17,194 nt of DNA from Anaerolineales bacterium (GTDB lineage: Bacteria > Chloroflexota > Anaerolineae > Epilineales > JAANWY01): NCBI GenBank assembly GCA_018263655.1, contig JAANWY010000057.1:1-17194 (forward strand), read 5' to 3'. The notes under the pieces were generated by a model. It saw nothing but the letters and a program-made list of their open reading frames with translations, ran no database searches and had not been told where the DNA came from. Positions 11,708 through 17,194 of this stretch are shown piece by piece (position 1 is the first letter of the stretch; each line of letters begins with the position of its first letter). A program made the position numbers and the translations under genes.

Positions 11708-14190
11708 ATCGACGCCAACGCTGGCTGCTTCTGGCGGTCCTGCTTCTGGCCCTTGGATTGCGTGTCTTTCGGCTGGACGGTCAGAGCCTGTGGTACGATG
11801 AGGGCACCAGCGTCGCCCTGGCCGGCCGCAGCCTGACCACCATCACCCGCTCGTCCGCCGCCGACATCCACCCCCCGTTCTACTATTATCTGCTCCACGG
11901 CTGGACAACCCTATTCGGCTTCAGCCCCACAGCAGTCCGTGCCCTCTCGGCGTTCACGGGCACCGCCCTGGTCGTGCTGACTTGGGCTTTGGGGCGGCGG
12001 CTCTTCGGATCAGCCGTCGGACTCACGGCCGCATTCCTGGCGGCCGTCTCGCCTTTCCAGGTGTACTATTCCCAAGAAACACGGATGTACATTCTGGTCG
12101 CTGCATTGGGCGCGCTGTCGATGTTGCTGGCGATAAAGCTGGGGAAGGTGGATAGTGGAAAGTGGAAGATGGACGAGGGATTCCATTTTCCATTCTCCAT
12201 CTTCCATTCTCCATTTTCCGCTTTCCTCACATGGGCAGGCTACATCTTCGTCTCAGCGTTGGTTCTGTACACTCACTACTTCGGCTTCGCCGTCTTGCTG
12301 GCAGAGAACCTGGCGCTTGGCTTGTGGGTGTTGCTGGGGTGGCGGCGCCGGCTGCGCTTCGCCGTCCGCTGGGCCGGCGCGCAGATCGTGGTTGCCCTAC
12401 TCTACTCGCTGTGGTTAGCCGTGACGTGGCAGCAGCTCCGGGCGTGGCCGGCCGTCAGCGAGCCCTTCAGCCTCCCCTTCCTGCTCCGCGATACACTGCG
12501 CGTCTTCAGCCTCGGCCTCAGCATCGAGTCGAACGCCGCACCGGCCATCGGTGCCTTCGGTCTGCTCCTACTAGCCGGCATCGTCGGCGGTGCAATCAGA
12601 AATTCACAATTCACAATTCACAATTCACAATTCGAGACCCGAAATGCTAAAAGGTTGCCTGGGCTTATGGCCGTTCTGTATCTGGTGGTCCCTCTTGCAG
12701 CCATGTACGTCCTCTCCCTCCGCCGGCCGCTCTACAATCCGAAATTTCTGCTCCTGGCCACACCTCCCTTCCACCTCCTCGTCGCCCTTGGCATCCATCA
12801 CGTTTCAAGCGCCGTCCTGCGCTTATCGAAGGTTCTCACGCGTTACGTTTTTTGCCATTCACAATTCACAATTCACAATTCACAATTCATAATTCCGACC
12901 ACCGTCATCACCTTACTCCTGATCTTGCTCGTACCCTCTCTCTACTCTCTCCAAAACTACTACTTCGACCCGCGCTTCGCCCGCGACGACTACCGAGGCA
13001 TTGCGCGCTTGATCGAGGCCACAGGAGAGCCTGACGACGCCGTACTGCTGAACGCCCCGAGCCAGATCGAAATCTTCGATTACTACTACGACGGTGCGCT
13101 GCCCGAATACCCCCTCCCTCGGGAGCGCCCGCCCGACGCTGAGAAGGCCCGGGCCGAACTTCAGCAGATCCTGGAGCAATACGATCGCATATACGGCATC
13201 TTCTGGGCTACCGACGAGAGCGACCCCGAGGGCGTTGTGGAGCGCTGGCTGAACAACCACGCCTACAAGGCCATGGATGCCTGGTATGGCAACGTGCGTC
13301 TGGTGCTGTACGACGTGCCGCCGGCCGCCGACGAGGGAATGACCTACGACATCGGGGCACAGCTCGGGGACGAGATCGAACTGCAAAGCGCCACGCTGGT
13401 GAACCGGACAGTCGAAGCCGGCGACGTGTTGCCCCTCGCTTTGCGCTGGCAGGCGAATGCCGACATCGCGGAGCGGTACAAGGTCTTCGTGCAGTTGCTC
13501 AGCCCGGCGAACCAGCTCATCGCGCACCGCGATGCTGAACCCGGCGGCGGTGCTAGATTGACCACGATATGGGAACCTGGCGAGACCGTAATCGATCGAT
13601 ACGGCATGTGGGTGCCACCCGGCACGCCGCCGGCCAACTATCGGCTGATCGCCGGCATGTACCACTTGGAGACGGGGCAGCGGTTGGCTGTGACGCGGGG
13701 TGGTGAGCCGGCCGGCGATTTCGTCGATCTGGGCGCAGTGACCGTGGTCGCGCCCGAAACGCCACCGCCCATAGAGGCACTGAATCTGTCACGGCGGGCG
13801 GAGCAGAAATACGGTCCGGTGGAGCTTCTGGGATACACGCTAGACAAGCGAGGCGCCGAAGGGCAATCAGACGCACCTCTTTATCCGGGCGATACACTGC
13901 GCATCATGCTATTCTGGCAGGCAGTCACATCACCTGATTTCAACCCGGTACTCGGCCTGTCTCTGGTTCGGGGTGATCGGACGCACTCTCAGATCGAGGT
14001 AACACCGACAGGCGGTCTCTACCCGGCGTCTCGGTGGTCGGCCGGCGACATCATCCGCGATGCGCACGATGTCCCGCTGCCGGCCGACCTTGCACCAGGC
14101 AGCTATCAGGTTCGCTTGAAGGTCTTTCAGTCCACAGGGCAGTCACTCGGTCCGGTGCTGACCATCTCCCTCGACCTGCAGCAGAAGTGA
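11704..14190 (+). CDS. GT39/PMT-like membrane glycosyltransferase with two C-terminal beta-sandwich modules
   Basis: 828 residues. The first outer loop has Q-S-L-W-Y-D-E-G with the acidic pair D32-E33, then D-I-H-P-P-F-Y-Y (H56), and later Y-S-Q-E-T-R-M-Y (~121-128), all standard for PMT_2/GT39 enzymes that use polyprenyl-phosphate sugars. About ten to twelve helices span residues 8-420. The remaining ~400 residues form an outer domain with modules at ~570-670 and ~725-825. The first closely resembles the last module of the enzyme at 5056 (Y-K-V-F, L-L-x-P, W-x-x-G-E-x-V-I-D-x-Y). Three hydrophilic inserts between helices are encoded by 7-bp repeat tracts: residues ~150-175, ~299-310 and ~384-397; the last two contain the same peptide N/H-S-Q-F-T-I-H-N-S-Q-F. 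The start overlaps the YfhO-like stop by 4 nt (ATGA), implying translational coupling, and no separate promoter is seen. Confidence 0.87.
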   Translation: MNRRQRWLLLAVLLLALGLRVFRLDGQSLWYDEGTSVALAGRSLTTITRSSAADIHPPFYYYLLHGWTTLFGFSPTAVRALSAFTGTALVVLTWALGRRLFGSAVGLTAAFLAAVSPFQVYYSQETRMYILVAALGALSMLLAIKLGKVDSGKWKMDEGFHFPFSIFHSPFSAFLTWAGYIFVSALVLYTHYFGFAVLLAENLALGLWVLLGWRRRLRFAVRWAGAQIVVALLYSLWLAVTWQQLRAWPAVSEPFSLPFLLRDTLRVFSLGLSIESNAAPAIGAFGLLLLAGIVGGAIRNSQFTIHNSQFETRNAKRLPGLMAVLYLVVPLAAMYVLSLRRPLYNPKFLLLATPPFHLLVALGIHHVSSAVLRLSKVLTRYVFCHSQFTIHNSQFIIPTTVITLLLILLVPSLYSLQNYYFDPRFARDDYRGIARLIEATGEPDDAVLLNAPSQIEIFDYYYDGALPEYPLPRERPPDAEKARAELQQILEQYDRIYGIFWATDESDPEGVVERWLNNHAYKAMDAWYGNVRLVLYDVPPAADEGMTYDIGAQLGDEIELQSATLVNRTVEAGDVLPLALRWQANADIAERYKVFVQLLSPANQLIAHRDAEPGGGARLTTIWEPGETVIDRYGMWVPPGTPPANYRLIAGMYHLETGQRLAVTRGGEPAGDFVDLGAVTVVAPETPPPIEALNLSRRAEQKYGPVELLGYTLDKRGAEGQSDAPLYPGDTLRIMLFWQAVTSPDFNPVLGLSLVRGDRTHSQIEVTPTGGLYPASRWSAGDIIRDAHDVPLPADLAPGSYQVRLKVFQSTGQSLGPVLTISLDLQQK
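12151..12227 (+). repeat. Eleven-unit 7-bp purine/pyrimidine repeat with hairpin potential inside a glycosyltransferase gene
   Basis: Units read GATAGTG, GAAAGTG, GAAGATG, GACGAGG, GATTCCA, TTTTCCA, TTCTCCA, TCTTCCA, TTCTCCA, TTTTCCG, CTTTCCT in continuous register. The purine-rich left half (12157-12173) pairs with 12196-12212 at 15 of 17 positions as DNA, with one more as a G-U pair in RNA. The open frame is kept. Confidence 0.85.
12601..12633 (+). repeat. AATTCAC heptamer tract, copy 1
   Basis: Four perfect AATTCAC units followed by AATTC. Translated as N-S-Q-F-T-I-H-N-S-Q-F between predicted membrane helices of the GT39-like enzyme. Confidence 0.95.
12857..12895 (+). repeat. AATTCAC heptamer tract, copy 2
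   Basis: A partial unit ATTCAC, three perfect AATTCAC units, one AATTCAT and a final AATTC. It gives the same peptide as copy 1, about 220 bp downstream in the same gene. Confidence 0.95.
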
Positions 14191-14258
14191 GAATGACGGG
14201 ACAAGATCGGAATCGTGGCGCGCGGTGGAGGTCTCGCCCGGGTCATGTGACCATTCAG

Positions 14259-14283
14259 TAGGTCGTTTGGGCAAATCGACCTA
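14259..14283. other. Hairpin after the glycosyltransferase operon
   Basis: TAGGTCGTTT (14259-14268) pairs with AAATCGACCTA (14273-14283), with one bulged T and a GGGC loop. It lies 69 bp after the stop at 14190. No T-run follows, so an intrinsic terminator is possible but not shown. A small dyad, GGTCA-TG-TGACC, lies just upstream (14241-14252). Confidence 0.4.
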
Positions 14284-14341
14284 CACGTGTTAGGGCACAC
14301 ACGCTTGACTTCTGCTGCTGGCATCCAGGATCAGATCATGT

Positions 14342-14347
14342 TACAAT
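14342..14347 (+). promoter_or_regulatory. Possible -10 box of the ribbon-helix-helix gene
   Basis: TACAAT lies about 60 nt before the ATG at 14409. The only good -35-like box (TTGACT, 14305-14310) is 31 bp away; closer candidates are weak. The assignment is tentative. Confidence 0.35.
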
Positions 14348-14408
14348 CTGATGAGCGTCTTCCTGATGGGCGATTCGGTTTGGACAGGTCAAGGAGGGCC
14401 AAGTAAGA

Positions 14409-14660
14409 ATGGAAATCACAGTTACTTTGGATGCAGAGACGCAGGACAAGATCCAATACTACGTCGAGCAAGGCCAATTTGACAATGCTCAAGGGTTCAT
14501 CGAGACGGCGATACGTCAATTCTTGTACGCGCTGAACCTCGAAGACACCGAGTGGCCACGCGCGACAGAAATCTTCCAGCGCGAGATGGACGACGAACTC
14601 GACGATATTCGGCGGGTGCAGAAGAGCCGGACGGGTGACGACCCGGGCATTCAGTCTTGA
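14409..14660 (+). CDS. Ribbon-helix-helix (ParD-like) antitoxin or regulator, solitary
   Basis: 83 residues. The N-terminus M-E-I-T-V-T-L-D is a strand that would pair in the ribbon-helix-helix DNA-binding dimer, followed by two helices (residues ~9-24 and 27-42: A-E-T-Q-D-K-I-Q, then A-Q-G-F-I-E-T-A-I-R-Q-F). This is the usual fold of ParD/CopG-type antitoxins. The acidic second half (residues ~45-75) would bind a partner toxin in such systems. AAGGAGGG sits about 10 nt before the ATG, a strong ribosome binding site. No ParE/RelE-like gene follows: the next gene is convergent and ends 19 bp away. It is therefore either an orphan antitoxin or a stand-alone regulator; the function is inferred from fold only. 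Confidence 0.75.
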   Translation: MEITVTLDAETQDKIQYYVEQGQFDNAQGFIETAIRQFLYALNLEDTEWPRATEIFQREMDDELDDIRRVQKSRTGDDPGIQS

Positions 14661-14679
14661 CAAGGGCCGGCGAGAAGAC

Positions 14680-16149
14680 TCAGGGCGCAGCGCCCTCGCC
14701 CAGTATCTCAGCCCCAAGCTGGACATTCGCCGTCCCGTGTCTGAAGTCACCGAGATCGAGTTCAAGACGGCCGGGACTGTTGAAGCAGTTGCCCAACAGG
14801 CGACGTCTGTAGCCTCCTGACAGATCAACGCTAACGGTGAGCCCGTCGTCTGTGACATCGAACCCCGAGAAGAAGGCGTAACCGTTCGACCGGGTCAGAT
14901 GAGTGACGCTGGAGCCGTCGGGGAAGCTGATCGTGACGGGTACATCGCGCAGTGCGGTATCGACGCCGCTCTGGAAGAATCGATTGCAGCGGTAGTCGAT
15001 GAAGACGCGGGCTGTCAGGCCGTGGGACCCTGGCGGTGGAGCCGGCGGAGGCGTTGAGGTCACGGTTGCCGTCGCCGTGGGGGTCGCTGTGGGTTCAGCA
15101 GCCGTGCACCCGTACTGAGCGGCCATCACCATCACATCCAGAATGTCGATGTTCTGATCTGGTACGACGTCGTAGAGCAAGCACGGCGCTGCTGGATCGT
15201 GCCAGCAATTGGCCACGATCTCAATGTCCTCTGAGTCCCCTTGGCGATCCCCATTCAAGTCGTGGCATTCTCCAGGTGCCGTCGTTGGTGCGCCGGTTGG
15301 TGTACTCGTCGGAGATTGTGTCGGTGTGGCTGTGGTTGTGGCAGTGGGCGCCGGCAGCAGTGTTCCCGTGGGCGTGTGAGTTGGTGTCCCGGTAGCCGTC
15401 TGTGTGCTGGTCGCTGTTGCTGTGGATGTTGGTGTGCCAGTGGCTGTTCTGGTCGCCGTCTTGGTCAGCGTCTCAGTTGGTGTTGAGTCGCTCGGCGTCT
15501 CCTCGAGTGGTGTGTCGATGGTGACGCGGATCATGTTGAATCCCACCCGCGCCGGGACCCCCCAAAACTCGCTGTGTGAACAGAACCCACGCACACACGG
15601 TGGGTTGCCGAGCAGGGCGTTCGCGTCGTGGAAAAGGTTCAGCTGGTCTTTCTGCGCCTGGGCGGCATCGAGGTTCGAGTCGGTGGCGAGAGAGGGGGCC
15701 GGGTCGTCGTCATCCCCCGATAGCCACTCCACGGCGGCCATGAAGTTCGCCGGCTCGTTCAGCGTCAGCGGGGCCTCCAGAGAGATGGTGTGCCATTGAT
15801 CGAGCTCCGTTACCTCTTGAACGTCTGACTGGGCCAGGACATCACCGGGTACGCCGTCTGTCACGGGGTAAATGTGAACACGAACGCGTGCCGACTCACC
15901 GATGTGATCGGCGTTGCGTGGTCGGTGAAACGCGAACTGGACCGAGTGAACGGTAATCGGAAAGACATCGACGGCCGGCGTGAAGACGGCGCCGTCGATA
16001 TCACCACTGATACGGCCGACAAATGAGCCCTGATAGAAAACGCCGTTGTCGTTCTTGAGCTGGATGGTTCCCGCCGTCGTGGGGGTGTTGAGCAGGGTCA
16101 AGGTCAGGGCGGCGACGAGAGTGAAAACGAGATATCTCGCTGGTATCAT
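14680..16149 (-). CDS. Secreted modular protein with Thr/Pro-rich linkers and a dockerin-like domain
   Basis: 489 residues. A signal peptide (MIPARYLVFTLVAALTLTLL, cleavage near residue 25) leads an N-terminal beta-rich domain of unknown family (~27-210). Then come a Thr/Pro-rich linker (~211-295), a dockerin-type pair of calcium loops (~296-348), a second Thr/Pro linker, and a C-terminal beta domain (~376-489) resembling the SD-repeat B/prealbumin-like fold (R-V-F-I-D-Y, then G-Y-A-F-F). Loop 1 reads D-L-N-G-D-R-Q-G-D-S-E-D with all ligand positions acidic or amide; loop 2, D-V-V-P-D-Q-N-I-D-I-L-D, has valine at position 3. The start at 16149 is chosen over a 37-codon extension because AGGAG lies 6 nt upstream and the signal peptide then begins at residue 1. 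It probably sits on or outside the cell, perhaps in adhesion; the ligand is unknown. No cohesin gene is present in the window. Confidence 0.8.
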   Translation of the reverse strand: MIPARYLVFTLVAALTLTLLNTPTTAGTIQLKNDNGVFYQGSFVGRISGDIDGAVFTPAVDVFPITVHSVQFAFHRPRNADHIGESARVRVHIYPVTDGVPGDVLAQSDVQEVTELDQWHTISLEAPLTLNEPANFMAAVEWLSGDDDDPAPSLATDSNLDAAQAQKDQLNLFHDANALLGNPPCVRGFCSHSEFWGVPARVGFNMIRVTIDTPLEETPSDSTPTETLTKTATRTATGTPTSTATATSTQTATGTPTHTPTGTLLPAPTATTTATPTQSPTSTPTGAPTTAPGECHDLNGDRQGDSEDIEIVANCWHDPAAPCLLYDVVPDQNIDILDVMVMAAQYGCTAAEPTATPTATATVTSTPPPAPPPGSHGLTARVFIDYRCNRFFQSGVDTALRDVPVTISFPDGSSVTHLTRSNGYAFFSGFDVTDDGLTVSVDLSGGYRRRLLGNCFNSPGRLELDLGDFRHGTANVQLGAEILGEGAAP

Positions 16150-16405
16150 AGGACACTCCTCAACCGCAAGCGCTCGTCCACCCCTGTCTACACGAGACCT
16201 GCCCAAACGGGCATTTAGAGGCATCTGAAGTTTTATGAGAAAACCGTGCCCCCCATGCAAGGTTGCGAATGGTTCTGTCGTCGAGTCGATGTAGCTGCCG
16301 GCGAAGATCTTGGTCGTCTAGCATGATGATCCGAGATTGGGAACTGACGATCAGGCACCGCCAGATATAGGAGTGGCAAGTGAGCACAGAGGCTGGGAAG
16401 TTGGG
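16150..16405. other. 256-bp intergenic stretch with a short hairpin
   Basis: No gene is called between the two minus-strand genes. A GCCC-AAAC-GGGC hairpin lies near 16202-16213 in the presumed leader of the secreted protein. A weak minus-strand promoter pair (TTGCAT, 17 bp, CATAAA) is found a little further upstream. I could not match the leader to a known riboswitch. Confidence 0.4.
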
Positions 16406-16825
16406 TTAGTTGGCTTCAAGTTCCAATGAGCGATTTGGTACATCCAGTGTCATTCGGCACTGGCGAACGTTAGGCTTATCTTCTGTGTCATGGAATCCGA
16501 TCCCGAAACCTTTGGCAACTACTGGACCATTGAAGAAAACGTAAACGTCCTCATCTGTTGACAGTTCAGTCACCTGCTGCCACACGAGGGATTTGTCTAG
16601 GTTGTGGGCTATCAAACGTCCTCTTTGAGGATCATACCGATCCTCTCCTTCAGGAATGACCACCGCCAACCACTCATTTGGATATTGTGATCGAAGATCA
16701 GACAAGGGCTGGATCTCGATTTCGGTCTGCAGCCACTGACGAACGGCTTCCAACACTTGCTCCTTCTCCGAGTGAGAGAGTGCTTGGATTGTCTGTAGCA
16801 GCTCTTCTACTGTTGTAGTCACCAT
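16406..16825 (-). CDS. Conserved protein of unknown function (possibly DUF5678-like)
   Basis: 139 residues. Residues ~5-34 form an amphipathic helix pair (V-E-E-L-L-Q-T-I-Q-A-L, then K-E-Q-V-L-E-A-V-R-Q-W-L) like the N-terminal arms of small antitoxin or adaptor proteins. The middle has Y-P-N-E-W-L-A-V-V-I-P-E-G (about 48-60), then G-R-L-I-A-H-N-L-D and V-Y-V-F-F-N-G-P. That order of a Y-P-x-x-W strand, an A-H-(N/S) strand-turn and a V-Y-V-F strand is seen in small DUF5678-type proteins, recalled from memory and not confirmed. No catalytic motif is visible. GAGGAAAG lies about 6 nt before the ATG. A strong promoter lies 58 bp upstream. It might be co-transcribed with the secreted-protein gene 256 bp downstream, but a separate promoter there is possible. 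No function is proposed. Confidence 0.7.
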   Translation of the reverse strand: MVTTTVEELLQTIQALSHSEKEQVLEAVRQWLQTEIEIQPLSDLRSQYPNEWLAVVIPEGEDRYDPQRGRLIAHNLDKSLVWQQVTELSTDEDVYVFFNGPVVAKGFGIGFHDTEDKPNVRQCRMTLDVPNRSLELEAN

Positions 16826-16882
16826 CTTCTTTCCTCGCTATTGCCCGCCTCGAGTCACACATCTACCACTTACCGCACGCTC

Positions 16883-16911
16883 ATTATAGCATTGCAGACG
16901 TTCACTATCAA
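16883..16911 (-). promoter_or_regulatory. Strong sigma70-type promoter for the 139-residue protein gene
   Basis: On the minus strand TTGATA (16911-16906) and TATAAT (16888-16883) are 17 bp apart, with TGC directly before the -10 (extended element). The transcript would start near 16876, about 50 nt before the ATG at 16825. Confidence 0.8.
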
Positions 16912-17103
16912 GAGAGACCTGCGAAGCGGTCCAGTCGCCGGAGTGATGATCTGTGTCGACTACCGAGTCTGTCGTCGGATTCACTCTGCGAGGGGGCCGG
17001 CGAAGAGTGATTGGGCGCTACCCACAGTCGCTGTCTCCATCTGTGTTTTAATGATCACATACAACTGCTGAGGTAAGCGTTCAGGGGGCAACCCATGGAG
17101 CAT
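16912..17103. other. Non-coding stretch with no recognised gene
   Basis: Between the promoter and the terminal repeat I see no convincing coding region on either strand: the open frames here are short, lack ribosome binding sites and show no family resemblance. An imperfect inverted repeat, ATTCACTCT/AGAGTGATT, lies near 16979-17013. Confidence 0.5.
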
Positions 17104-17194
17104 CCCTTCGACAGGCCCTTCGACAGGCCCTTCGACAGGCTCAGGACGCCGCTCAGGACGCCGCCTGAGTAGACCGAGGCGAAGCCGAGGTCGT
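17104..17194. repeat. Compound 12-bp tandem and palindromic repeat, cut by the window end
   Basis: Three perfect copies of CCCTTCGACAGG (17104-17139) are followed by two perfect copies of CTCAGGACGCCG (17140-17163). A tail with CCTGAG and GGCGAAGCC then begins the opposite arm. The unit C-T-T-C-G-A-C-A-G-G-C-T-C-A-G is one I recognise as a dispersed palindromic repeat in many environmental bacteria; here each half has been tandemly amplified. Confidence 0.85.

Noticed and set aside
12601..12895. The AATTCAC tracts considered as a CRISPR array or iteron origin.
   Set aside because: Units are 7 bp with no spacers, lie inside an open gene in two short tracts, and no cas or replication gene is nearby.
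12913..13665. A 250-codon minus-strand open frame within the second GT39-like gene.
   Set aside because: The opposite strand encodes the C-terminal modules of a recognised enzyme; no start signals or family match on the minus strand.
15290..15480. GT-rich repetitive stretch considered as a microsatellite or regulatory array.
   Set aside because: It is simply the DNA of the Thr/Pro-rich linker of the secreted protein read on the opposite strand.
16150..16300. Leader of the secreted-protein gene considered as a cyclic di-GMP riboswitch.
   Set aside because: A GCCC/GGGC hairpin is present, but the conserved sequence blocks of the known classes could not be found.
16160..16387. Minus-strand open frame of 75 codons whose middle (L-H-R-L-D-D-R-T-I-R-N-L-A-W) vaguely resembles the start of DUF1853 proteins.
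   Set aside because: No ribosome binding site, no continuation into the rest of a DUF1853 protein, and the similarity is from memory over about 15 residues. At most a relic; not listed as a gene.

Overview
The window looks like a GC-rich chromosome segment from a filamentous or environmental Chloroflexota bacterium (Anaerolineae/Caldilineae-like). This rests on four things: large GT-C glycosyltransferases carrying C-terminal beta-sandwich modules, a YfhO-type membrane protein, a secreted protein with Thr/Pro-rich linkers and a dockerin-like EF-hand pair, and dispersed short palindromic and heptameric repeats. The phylum is an inference; there is no rRNA, tRNA or marker gene to settle it.

Layout. 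Bases 1-970 (minus strand) hold a LivF-type ABC ATPase and, 163 bp after it, the first 35 codons of a Dpp/Opp-type ABC permease that runs out of the window. A short AT-rich divergent region (971-1157) has a consensus sigma70-type promoter firing left and an extended -10 promoter firing right. Right of it, 1158-4445 encodes a 1095-residue fusion: an APC amino-acid permease, two UspA domains, then a DUF389 membrane domain. It ends in a clear intrinsic terminator. A minimal TrmO/TsaA-like protein follows (4608-4991).

The central block (5056-14190) is about cell-surface glycosylation: a GT39-like glycosyltransferase (5056-7968), an Rpn/PD-(D/E)XK nuclease-like gene (8108-9064) followed by an 80-114 bp palindromic repeat, then a translationally coupled pair, YfhO-like protein and a second GT39-like enzyme, overlapping by ATGA at 11704. 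All three membrane enzymes carry low-complexity inserts made of roughly 7-bp tandem units, placed in hydrophilic stretches between predicted membrane segments. These inserts are the most unusual structure in the window.

The right end (14409-17194) has a solitary ribbon-helix-helix antitoxin-like gene, a convergent gene for a secreted dockerin-containing protein, a 139-residue uncharacterised protein with a strong minus-strand promoter, and a compound repeat of 12-bp units running off the edge.

Together: solute uptake and stress sensing on the left, lipid-linked sugar transfer to surface glycans in the middle, and surface protein plus mobile or repeat debris on the right. No complete new defence or mobile system was recognised. 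The best leads are the four-part transporter fusion, the heptamer-tract invasion of glycosyltransferase genes, and the predicted leaderless promoter at 5018-5046.
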